Below, one piece after another: positions 1 through 5,837 of a stretch of DNA of 5,837 nucleotides; position 1 is the first letter of the stretch, and the number at the start of each line of letters is the position of its first letter. The notes beneath the pieces are model-generated. The model searched no databases. It was not told the DNA's origin and saw only the letters and a list, made by a program, of their open reading frames with translations. Where the stretch lies: positions 1 through 5,837 of the forward strand of contig JADZGG010000032.1 of NCBI GenBank assembly GCA_020854015.1, written 5' to 3'. The position numbers and the translations under genes are program-made. This DNA comes from Flavobacteriales bacterium. Lineage in GTDB: Bacteria > Bacteroidota > Bacteroidia > Flavobacteriales_F > PHOS-HE28.

Positions 1-2638
1 CACCGTGGTGCAAGCCCTGACGGATCACCTTGAACCGGTGTGGGTGAACAAGCTGGTCGCTGGTCCGAACGGCGATGTCTGGGTCGGCACTGACGACGGG
101 CTACTGCATTACACGGCGAACGCTTGGGATGAACTGAATGAAAAGGACGGACTTCCGAAGGGCCGCATCCTTGATCTGGCCGTTGACAGCAACGACCTGC
201 TGATCGGCACCACAGCGGGCCTCGCGATCCGCAAGGGCGACCATTTCACGGTGCTCGACAGCACAGCGGGCCTGCTGAGCAACCGGGTGCAAGCCGTGCT
301 TGAAGGACGTGATGGCGCTTTGTGGATCGGCACCCCGGCCGGTGTGGTGCGCATCCTTCGTCGCGGGAACGACCCATATGCCTGGCGGATCACGACCGTG
401 ACCGAAGCGAACGGCCTCGGGCACAATGATGTGCGCTGCCTCCACCAGGATCGCTCCGGCGCTCTGTGGGTCGGCACGGCCTTTGGCGGCGTAAGTAAGT
501 TCGTGAGCAGCGCCCTGGCCCACGTCACAGAACGCGACGGCCTGCGATCACGCATCGTCAGCGCGGTTCGTCGCACACCGGATGGTACGCTCTGGTTCGG
601 CACCTACGGCGGTGGTGTGGCACGCATCGAGGGTCTGAAAGTGCAGAACTACGGCGTGGAGGAAGGGCTCAGCGACCTGTTCGTCCGCGCCCTGTGGAAC
701 CTGCCCACCGGCGAAGTGATCGTGGGCACGGAGCACAGCGGTGCATTCGTCCTTCGGAACGACCGATTCTCACCTATTGCGCCCATGGTGCGTGGTCGCG
801 TGAACGTGATCATCAGCGATCCGGAAGGGCGCATCTGGGTGGGCGGTGAGCGCGGTTTGATCTGTGATCCGGGCGATCATGTAGGGTTGGCCATCGGCGC
901 TTCCGTCAACGTCAATGCCATCGTATCTAGCGGCGACAGCGTTTGGGTCGGCAGCGACAAGGGACTGCACGTCATCAACACGCGGCTCTTGCCATGGACG
1001 ATGGTTCCTGTGGGGGCCGTGCCGGAACAGCCCATCGCCTGCCTGGCGCGCGATGTGCTCGGCAACCTGTGGATGGGCACACATGGCAACGGACTGCTCC
1101 GACTTACGGGTCGAACTCTTCAACGTTACGGCGCGGAGCAGAAGCTCAGCTCCTTGTACGTGGAACAGGTGCTGCTCGATGCCTACCAGAACCTTTGGGT
1201 GGGCACACGGCAGGGTGTGGACCTGTTGGAGTTCGACCCGTTGCAGGAGGAACTGCTCGATGTGGACCATTATGGCCGAGAGGAAGGCCTGATCGGCATC
1301 GAAACGTTCCGCAACGCTTGCTTCCTTGATTCGGACAGTGCCCTGTGGTTCGGCACGGTGCGCGGTGCCACACGCATCGATCCATCCAACGCGCAACGCG
1401 ACGAGGCTGAGCCCATCACCCGCATCTCCGACATCACCCTCTTCTACCAGCAGGTCGATTGGTCGCCTTGGTGTTCGGGCATCGACAGCTTGACCGGTCT
1501 GCCCATGGGCCTGGTGCTTCCGCACGACAAGAACCACCTCACATTCTCCTTCATCGGTATCTCACTGGCCTATCCGGAGAAAGTGCGCTATCAGTTCATG
1601 CTGGAAGGTCATGATCCGGATATGAGCCCGATCGGCGCCACGGACCGAATTACCTACAGCAACCTGGCTCCCGGCGACTATGTGTTCAAGGTGATCGCCC
1701 GCAACGCCAGTGGCATCTGGAACCAGCAACCTGCGGAGTTCCGCTTCACCATCAAGCCGCCGCTGTACCGCACCACTCCCTTCATGGTGGCGGCCGGAAG
1801 CTTGCTCTTGTTGGGGTTCTGGGGCTTCGTGCGACTACGCACACGGCGGCTTCGACGTGAAAGTGAGCGGCTCGAGCACATGGTCACTGAGCGGACGCAG
1901 GAGCTGGAGAAGGAGAAGCACCGCAGCGAGGAACTGTTGCTCAACATCCTACCCGAGGAAGTGGCGGAAGAGCTGAAGGTGAACGGTCGAGCGGCAGCGC
2001 ATCGTTTCGAGCACAGCACCGTGCTCTTCAGCGACTTCAAAGGGTTCACCACATTCAGCAGCAACATGGACAGCGACACGCTGGTGAGCGAGCTGCACCA
2101 TTACTTCGGATTGTTCGATGCGCTGTGCGACGCGCACGGCCTGGAGAAGATCAAGACCATCGGCGATGCCTACATGTGCGCTGCGGGCATTCCACAGCCC
2201 ATGAAGACCCATGCACTGGATTCGGTGCTCATGGCCTTCAGCATGTTGGAGGCGGTGGAACACACCAACAGTGAACGCAGGGCGAAAGGCATCCAGGAAT
2301 GGCCCATCCGCATCGGCATGCACAGCGGACCGGTGGTGGCCGGTGTGGTGGGTACGCGCAAGTTCGCCTACGACATTTGGGGCGACACGGTGAACCTCGC
2401 CAGCCGCATGGAAAGCAATGGTGAAGCCGGCATGGTGAACATCAGTGGGCCGGTCTATGCCCAGGTGATGGAATACGTTGAGGTACGTCCTCGCGGACCG
2501 ATCAAGGTGAAAGGCAAGGGCGAGGTGCAGATGTACTTCGCGCTGCGTTTGAAGCCGCAGTTCAGCGCGGATGCGAATGGGCGCGTGGCGAACGAGGTGC
2601 TGCTCAAGAAGCGAGGGGAATTGATGGATCGCGGCTGA
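1..2638 (+). CDS. Membrane sensor adenylyl cyclase: propeller repeats, Y_Y_Y domain, TM helix, class III cyclase (5' partial)
   Basis: Predicted to sense an extracytoplasmic ligand and make cAMP from ATP in the cytoplasm. Residues are numbered from the GTG at position 5. Eleven propeller repeats show a [VLI]-[WLI]-[VIFM]-G-[TSG] core, centred near residues 26, 66, 107, 155, 197, 239, 278, 314, 356, 398 and 448, often preceded by an EGL/DGL turn. A Y_Y_Y domain spans about 503-588 (YQFMLEGHD, then APGDYVFKVIARN). One hydrophobic helix lies at about 593-609, followed by a basic, charged coiled coil and the LLLNILPEEVAEEL cyclase linker. The cyclase domain covers about 668-848. Visible residues are metal-binding D677 (LFSDFKGFT) and D721 (TIGDAYM), adenine-selecting K717 and D790 (YDIWGDTVN), and transition-state N797 and R801. 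All are present in one chain, so a homodimer with two active sites is expected. The frame is open to the window edge and no signal peptide is visible, so the true start lies upstream. Family assignment is firm; the ligand is unknown. Confidence 0.93.
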   Translation, partial: TVVQALTDHLEPVWVNKLVAGPNGDVWVGTDDGLLHYTANAWDELNEKDGLPKGRILDLAVDSNDLLIGTTAGLAIRKGDHFTVLDSTAGLLSNRVQAVLEGRDGALWIGTPAGVVRILRRGNDPYAWRITTVTEANGLGHNDVRCLHQDRSGALWVGTAFGGVSKFVSSALAHVTERDGLRSRIVSAVRRTPDGTLWFGTYGGGVARIEGLKVQNYGVEEGLSDLFVRALWNLPTGEVIVGTEHSGAFVLRNDRFSPIAPMVRGRVNVIISDPEGRIWVGGERGLICDPGDHVGLAIGASVNVNAIVSSGDSVWVGSDKGLHVINTRLLPWTMVPVGAVPEQPIACLARDVLGNLWMGTHGNGLLRLTGRTLQRYGAEQKLSSLYVEQVLLDAYQNLWVGTRQGVDLLEFDPLQEELLDVDHYGREEGLIGIETFRNACFLDSDSALWFGTVRGATRIDPSNAQRDEAEPITRISDITLFYQQVDWSPWCSGIDSLTGLPMGLVLPHDKNHLTFSFIGISLAYPEKVRYQFMLEGHDPDMSPIGATDRITYSNLAPGDYVFKVIARNASGIWNQQPAEFRFTIKPPLYRTTPFMVAAGSLLLLGFWGFVRLRTRRLRRESERLEHMVTERTQELEKEKHRSEELLLNILPEEVAEELKVNGRAAAHRFEHSTVLFSDFKGFTTFSSNMDSDTLVSELHHYFGLFDALCDAHGLEKIKTIGDAYMCAAGIPQPMKTHALDSVLMAFSMLEAVEHTNSERRAKGIQEWPIRIGMHSGPVVAGVVGTRKFAYDIWGDTVNLASRMESNGEAGMVNISGPVYAQVMEYVEVRPRGPIKVKGKGEVQMYFALRLKPQFSADANGRVANEVLLKKRGELMDRG

Positions 2639-2748
2639 GCAACTGCACAAGGCAGATGCGCGGGTCAACGCTACCTTGTGGGAACGTGGAAACAGGATCG
2701 CGCAACCCTGACCACTATGGACCGTCTGATAGGCAACACGACCCCTGC
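2639..2748. other. Intergenic gap between cyclase and T9SS protein genes
   Basis: This 110-nt gap separates two genes that run in the same direction. I see no convincing hairpin terminator, no Shine-Dalgarno-like sequence and no good match to the Bacteroidota TTTG / TAnnTTTG promoter. The nearest is TACCTTGT at 2672-2679, which matches only 4 of the 6 fixed positions and has no -33 partner at usual spacing. The two genes may therefore be co-transcribed, or the promoter may be too divergent to recognise by eye. The reading frame of the downstream gene is open here back to an ATG at 2656, but those extra residues are polar and do not look like a signal peptide. Confidence 0.5.
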
Positions 2749-4926
2749 ATGCAACGATACCTCCTACCCTTCTTGTGCCTCCTGGCCAGCCACGCTTCCG
2801 CGCAGCTCAGCTGCACCTTCGATGTCACCGTGGAGAACTGCAGTGAGGGCAATGGCACTGCGACGGCCTACGTGTATGGAGGTACACCGCCCTACTCCTT
2901 CCTTTGGACGCCCTCGCCCCCGAACGGCCAGGGCACGTCGGTCGCTGCCGGGCTTTCGGCGGGCAGCTACGACCTGCTGGTGACGGATGCGATGGCGGTG
3001 CAGCAGACCTTCACAGCGGTGGTGTCGAACATCCCGACGCTCGGGTTCGCGGGGCCTGGCTCCGCAGCGATGGCCGAACCATACGTGGGGCAGGGGGTGC
3101 CGTGCACGGGCGAATGCAACGGGGCGATGGCGTTCCCAGCGAACCTGATCGGGGGCACGCAGCCCTACACCTTCGACTGGGGGCCGCCCGTGGCCTACAC
3201 CATCCAGGGCGACCCGATCTTCACCGGGTTCTGCGCGGGCCAGAGCTATACCTACACCGTGACCGATGCGCTCGGGTGCAGCGCCACGGGCAGCACCGGC
3301 CAGATCCCGGAGCTTGAGCCCGGTGCACATTGGTCGGTGAGCGCGATCACACCGGCCAGCTGCGGCAACAGCGATGGCGTGGTGACCGTGAGCCAGCTGA
3401 TCACCTGGCCCGCGGACGTGCTGATCTACCAGGGCGGCAACCTGGTGCAGACCACGACCGTCGACAACTTCGGCAACAACACGCTCAGCGGGCTCGCCGC
3501 GGGCAGCTACAGCGCGCTCTTTCAATATGCCGTGAGCGCGTGCGACAGCAACCTGTCCTTCACCGTGCCGGAAGTGGGCCCGGGTTGTGGCTTTGTCGAA
3601 GGCACGCTTTTCCTGGACAGCGACAGCGATTGCGCCCAGGACGTGGGCGAGTCGGGCATTCCCTACCGCACCGTGCAGGTGGACCCCGGTGCGCAACTGG
3701 CGATCACCAATGCGGATGGCAGCTTCGCCAGCGGCCTAGTGGACGGCAACTACACGCTGCAGGTGCTGGACCCGACGGTGACACCGGTGTGCCCACAACC
3801 CCAGCCCATCCCCTTCAGCATTGCGGGCAATTCGGTCACGCTGGATGTCGCCGCGGCCAGCAGCGCTCCGGTGGACCTGTCGATCTCCGTAGCCAACAGC
3901 GCCGCACGACCGGGCTTCGGGCACGAGCTGTGGGTGCAAGTGACCAACCTGGGTGCTGCGACGAGCGACCCGATCGAGATCTCTTGTGTGCTTGACGCGG
4001 ATGTGACCTACGCGATCGCCAGCCCTGCGCCCACCACGGTGTTCGGCAACGCGCTGAACTGGAGCCTGCCGGCCCTTGCGGGTTACGCGAGCATCTCGCT
4101 GCAGGTCGGCACCTATGTGTCGACCCAAGCCACACTGGGCCAGCTCCTCACCCACAACTTCACCGTAATGAATGGTGGTGCGGAACCCAACACCAGCAAC
4201 AACAGCTTCGCCAGCACGCGCACGGTGACGGGCAGCTACGACCCCAACGACAAGACCGCCTTCACGAGCACGCGGCAGAGCACCACGGACTACGTGCTCG
4301 GCCAGGATGCATGGATCGACTACGTGATCCGCTTCCAGAACACGGGCACCGACACCGCCTTCACCGTGGTGGTGACCGATACGCTCGCAGCGGAGCTGGA
4401 CATGAGCACGTACGAGCAAGGCGCTGCGAGCCATCCGTTCACCGTGCGCTTCCTGCCGGGTCGTGTGGTGGAGTGGCGCTTCGCGAACATCCTTTTGCCC
4501 GACAGCACCACCAACGAACCGGCGAGCAACGGCGCGCTGAGCTTCCGCATCCGGCCCGTGCAACCGCTGGCGGTGGGCACCGTGCTTGCCAACAACGCGG
4601 ACATCTTCTTCGACTTCAACGTGCCTATCCGCACGAACACCAGCAATTTGGTGGCGAGCGTGAGCACCGGGGTTCCCTTCGACTCCGCTCAGGGTAATTT
4701 CCGGGTGTTCCCGAATCCGGCGCAGGACCGGCTGTTCATCAGCTCCACCGCAGCGTTGCGGTCGCTGCGGATCCTGGCGCTGGATGGGCGCACGGTGTTG
4801 CAGCAGCCCTTGGCCGGCCCACAGGCCGATGTCGCCTTGCGCGGCCTCGCTCCCGGCGGCTACGTGGTCGAGCTGTCCCTCGCGGATGGAAGCGTGGTGA
4901 CCCAGCGGATCGTGATCACTGAGTGA
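2749..4926 (+). CDS. T9SS-secreted modular surface protein with SprB-like repeats, DUF7619-like module and type A sorting domain
   Basis: Predicted secreted or cell-surface protein of 725 residues. The start at 2749 is chosen because MQRYLLPFLCLLASHASAQ is a good signal peptide, with cleavage expected after A18 (ASA|Q); the in-frame ATG at 2656 would bury it behind 31 polar residues. Domains in order: a SprB-like repeat at about 30-91 (GGTPPYSFLW, SAGSYDLLVTDA); a second at about 118-180 (GGTQPYTFDW, YTVTDALGC); a third, weaker one at about 203-280; an SdrD_B/prealbumin-like module at about 283-370 with acidic DSDSDC (290-295) and a GESGIP turn; a DUF11/CARDB-like region at about 375-490; a DUF7619-like module at about 496-635, beginning SYDPNDK and ending IFFDFNVPIRTN; and a T9SS type A tail from 651 to the end (FPNPA at 654-658). 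No catalytic domain is visible, so an adhesive or structural role is likely (inference). The gene runs in the same direction as the cyclase gene and converges on the next. Confidence 0.93.
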   Translation: MQRYLLPFLCLLASHASAQLSCTFDVTVENCSEGNGTATAYVYGGTPPYSFLWTPSPPNGQGTSVAAGLSAGSYDLLVTDAMAVQQTFTAVVSNIPTLGFAGPGSAAMAEPYVGQGVPCTGECNGAMAFPANLIGGTQPYTFDWGPPVAYTIQGDPIFTGFCAGQSYTYTVTDALGCSATGSTGQIPELEPGAHWSVSAITPASCGNSDGVVTVSQLITWPADVLIYQGGNLVQTTTVDNFGNNTLSGLAAGSYSALFQYAVSACDSNLSFTVPEVGPGCGFVEGTLFLDSDSDCAQDVGESGIPYRTVQVDPGAQLAITNADGSFASGLVDGNYTLQVLDPTVTPVCPQPQPIPFSIAGNSVTLDVAAASSAPVDLSISVANSAARPGFGHELWVQVTNLGAATSDPIEISCVLDADVTYAIASPAPTTVFGNALNWSLPALAGYASISLQVGTYVSTQATLGQLLTHNFTVMNGGAEPNTSNNSFASTRTVTGSYDPNDKTAFTSTRQSTTDYVLGQDAWIDYVIRFQNTGTDTAFTVVVTDTLAAELDMSTYEQGAASHPFTVRFLPGRVVEWRFANILLPDSTTNEPASNGALSFRIRPVQPLAVGTVLANNADIFFDFNVPIRTNTSNLVASVSTGVPFDSAQGNFRVFPNPAQDRLFISSTAALRSLRILALDGRTVLQQPLAGPQADVALRGLAPGGYVVELSLADGSVVTQRIVITE

Positions 4927-4936
4927 CCGCTCACTC
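4921..4936. terminator. Stem-loop spanning two convergent stop codons, possible bidirectional terminator
   Basis: GAGTGA (4921-4926) and TCACTC (4931-4936) form a perfect 6-bp inverted repeat around a 4-nt loop, CCGC. The left arm holds the TGA stop of the plus-strand T9SS gene and the right arm holds the TGA stop (TCA here) of the minus-strand gene. No T tract follows on either strand and the stem is only half GC, so it would be a weak intrinsic terminator. The placement suits a shared bidirectional terminator because only 4 nt separate the two genes, but a 6-bp stem can arise by chance. Confidence 0.35.
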
Positions 4937-5329
4937 CACCATCGTGAACACCGCCTCCCGCACGTCGAGCTTCGTCTTGCCGTCGTAGGCCTCGACGCTC
5001 ACGGTAAAGCGCCCACCGTTGTGCACCTTGGCCACGAGGCCGCGCTGCTCGGTGGTGAGCTTGGCGCCCTCGGCCGTGGCGGTAACGGGCTTGCCCTTCG
5101 CATCGGTGAAGCGCACGGTGCACTTCGCGATGGTGGCCCGGGCCACACAGCCCTTCAGTTCCACCACGGTCACGGCGGACCATTCGGTGCGGTTGAAGGT
5201 GCCGGATGCCTTGCCGGCGATGGCGATGGACGGCGCGCCACCGGGCAGTGCGCGCGGCGCCGGAGCAGCAGCGGTGAGCAGCGCTAGGCAGACGATCGGA
5301 AAACCGAGGATGAACAGGAAGCGTGTCAT
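4931..5329 (-). CDS. Small exported protein of unknown function
   Basis: This is a 132-residue protein that I do not recognise. The start at 5329 (MTRFLFILGF...) is chosen because it puts a hydrophobic signal segment at residues 3-22 right at the N terminus; a longer frame from 5365 adds 12 residues (MHWGWRTNTHSA) that would spoil it. The cleavage site is unclear because prolines follow the AAA motif (TAAAPAPRA). No lipobox precedes C14. The mature part is rich in alternating small and beta-branched residues with many Lys, Thr and Val, suggesting a beta-sandwich fold. It holds two cysteines 9 residues apart (C61 and C70), which could form a disulfide after export. It has no T9SS tail, so a periplasmic or envelope location is likely (inference). 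Clean codon structure, a signal peptide and a convergent neighbour support a real gene. Confidence 0.8.
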   Translation of the reverse strand: MTRFLFILGFPIVCLALLTAAAPAPRALPGGAPSIAIAGKASGTFNRTEWSAVTVVELKGCVARATIAKCTVRFTDAKGKPVTATAEGAKLTTEQRGLVAKVHNGGRFTVSVEAYDGKTKLDVREAVFTMVE

Positions 5330-5337
5330 GGCTGAAT

Positions 5338-5358
5338 GGGTGTTGGTTCTCCAACCCC
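5338..5358 (-). promoter_or_regulatory. Hairpin in the leader of the small exported protein gene
   Basis: On the minus strand GTTGG-AGAA-CCAAC forms a 5-bp stem with a 4-nt loop (5342-5355). GGG at 5358-5356 and CCC at 5340-5338 extend it to 8 bp with one bulged base at 5341. It ends 8 nt before the ATG at 5329, where it could affect ribosome access. No matching T tract or known riboswitch core is visible. A role in translation control is inference only. Confidence 0.35.
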
Positions 5359-5415
5359 AATGCACGACGTCAAGAAGGGTAACGCGTGCGTGGTGAACGG
5401 TTCAATTCCGTGCAG

Positions 5416-5448
5416 CCAACGTAGCGGTTGGCATGACCATCGACGAAA
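5416..5448 (-). promoter_or_regulatory. Weak candidate Bacteroidota-type promoter for the small exported protein gene
   Basis: Read on the minus strand, TTTC (5448-5445) is followed after 21 nt by TACGTTGG (5423-5416). Compared with the family consensus TTTG, about 19-21 nt, TAnnTTTG, this has one mismatch in each box. It lies about 87 nt upstream of the chosen ATG at 5329, which would leave a leader carrying the hairpin at 5338-5358. Short degenerate boxes like these occur often by chance, so this is a low-confidence call. Confidence 0.2.
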
Positions 5449-5471
5449 GCAACGTGCGCCTGGTAACCTGG

Positions 5472-5497
5472 CGGGAACGACTTCCCTTCCCGAAGGG
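5472..5497 (-). terminator. Overlapping stems just after the partial T9SS gene, possible terminator
   Basis: Starting 3 nt after the TGA at 5503-5501, the minus strand can fold in three competing ways: CCCTT/AAGGG with loop CGGG (5497-5484), GGGAA/TTCCC with loop GTCG (5486-5473), or CGGGAA/TTCCCG with a 9-nt loop (5492-5472). No T tract follows. The position fits transcription termination or 3'-end protection of the upstream gene, but the stems are short. Confidence 0.3.
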
Positions 5498-5500
5498 TGT

Positions 5501-5837
5501 TCAGCGCTGCACCACCACCTTGGTCGACCGCACGCCTGCATCGCTGGTCGCCCGCAGGAGGTACAATCCGTCCGGGACGGCTGGAAGATCGACCACCTGT
5601 TGGAACGGCGGGGCCCAGCGGCGCAGGACCACGCCCTGCGCGTCGCATAGGATGAGTTCATCCATACTTGAGACCCCGGTTACCTGGATGCGATCGCGAG
5701 CCGGGTTGGGGAACACCCGCAGTTCATCCGCCACCTGAATTCCATCGTTCACGCCGGTACCGATCCCACAAGGCTCCAACACGGTCCATGAAATGGTGTC
5801 CAGCAGGATCTGCGCCGTGATGTCCTCCACCATTGGG
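5501..5837 (-). CDS. C-terminal end of a T9SS type A sorting domain protein (5' partial)
   Basis: Only the last 111 or so residues are in the window; the frame is open through the right edge, so the M at 5833-5831 is internal rather than a start. The segment ILLDTISWTVLEPCGIGTG looks like the last strands of an upstream extracellular domain. It is followed by a linker and a type A sorting domain beginning RVFPNPARDR, with the usual GLYLLRATSDAG strand pair and a basic KVVVQR end. This tail directs passage across the outer membrane by T9SS, after which it is normally cleaved and the protein released or anchored. The motif RVFPNPAxDR also appears in the sorting tail of the protein at 2749-4926, so both should use the same machinery. 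The cargo function cannot be judged from this fragment. It is followed by the small exported protein gene, same strand, 171 nt downstream. Confidence 0.9.
   Translation of the reverse strand, partial: PMVEDITAQILLDTISWTVLEPCGIGTGVNDGIQVADELRVFPNPARDRIQVTGVSSMDELILCDAQGVVLRRWAPPFQQVVDLPAVPDGLYLLRATSDAGVRSTKVVVQR

Larger units (their letters stand above)
5330..5500. other. Intergenic region between two minus-strand genes
   Basis: This 171-nt stretch lies between the stop of the partial T9SS gene and the start of the small exported protein gene. It holds the overlapping stems at 5472-5497, a weak promoter candidate at 5416-5448 and the leader hairpin at 5338-5358. Open frames that cross it on either strand continue from the flanking genes in other frames and do not look like proteins. 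Confidence 0.5.

Noticed and set aside
5..7. GTG at position 5 as the start of the cyclase gene
   Set aside because: The frame is open to the window edge, no signal peptide follows, and the propeller repeats are already in progress, so it is probably an internal Val.
770..1537. Long minus-strand frame opposite the cyclase gene
   Set aside because: It lies opposite a strongly supported gene, has His/Arg/Ala-rich composition and no domain; such frames are common opposite GC-rich genes.
2656..2748. In-frame upstream ATG at 2656 for the T9SS protein
   Set aside because: It adds 31 polar residues before a clear signal peptide; the ATG at 2749 puts the signal peptide at the N terminus.
2749..2820. 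Lipoprotein box at QLSC in the N terminus of the T9SS protein
   Set aside because: The position three residues before Cys is Gln and a good signal peptidase I site (ASA|Q) lies just before it.
2764..4563. Two long minus-strand frames opposite the T9SS protein gene
   Set aside because: Same reason: shadow frames with His, Arg, Gly and Ala bias and no recognisable motif.
4912..4919. 8-bp palindrome GTGATCAC near the end of the T9SS gene
   Set aside because: It is inside the coding region, has no loop and encodes ordinary tail residues; chance is the simpler explanation.
5019..5396. Plus-strand frames opposite the small exported protein gene
   Set aside because: The minus-strand product has a signal peptide and protein-like composition; the plus-strand frames do not.
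5370..5648. Minus-strand frame with a VAFVDGHANRYVG segment recalling the H-X9-DG motif
   Set aside because: Most of the frame is the sorting-domain gene read out of frame and is Arg/Pro/Gly rich; the match is short and probably chance.

Overview
The window reads as chromosomal DNA from a GC-rich member of the Bacteroidota, most likely a Flavobacteriales-like lineage (inference). The grounds are two proteins ending in type A sorting domains of the type IX secretion system (T9SS), SprB-type repeats and a SYDPNDK/DUF7619-type module in one of them, a sensor built from two-component-regulator propeller repeats plus a Y_Y_Y domain, and no Shine-Dalgarno-like sequence before the starts. All four genes end in TGA. 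I see no tRNA, rRNA, CRISPR array, insertion sequence or phage gene.

Layout. Positions 1-2638 (+) hold most of a one-component membrane sensor: a beta-propeller repeat array, a Y_Y_Y domain, one transmembrane helix, a coiled-coil linker and a complete class III adenylyl cyclase domain. Its 5' end lies outside the window. After a 110-nt gap, 2749-4926 (+) encodes a 725-residue secreted modular protein: signal peptide, SprB-like repeats, an SdrD_B/prealbumin-like module, a DUF11/CARDB-like region, a DUF7619-like module and a T9SS tail. It ends 4 nt from the stop of a convergent gene, 4931-5329 (-), which encodes a 132-residue exported protein that I do not recognise. Upstream of that gene, in the same orientation, 5501-5837 (-) is the C-terminal end of another T9SS cargo protein that runs off the right edge.

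How the parts may relate. The left gene would couple an extracytoplasmic signal to cAMP made in the cytoplasm. It has the input half of a hybrid two-component system (HTCS) with a cyclase in place of the kinase and response regulator. The other three genes encode exported products, two of them for the outer surface through T9SS. Nothing in the sequence shows that the cyclase controls them; only the shared direction and short gap with the second gene hint at co-transcription. The most notable item is the propeller-Y_Y_Y-cyclase architecture. Smaller points are a palindrome spanning both convergent stop codons, a hairpin just before the start of the small exported protein, and overlapping alternative stems after the last gene.
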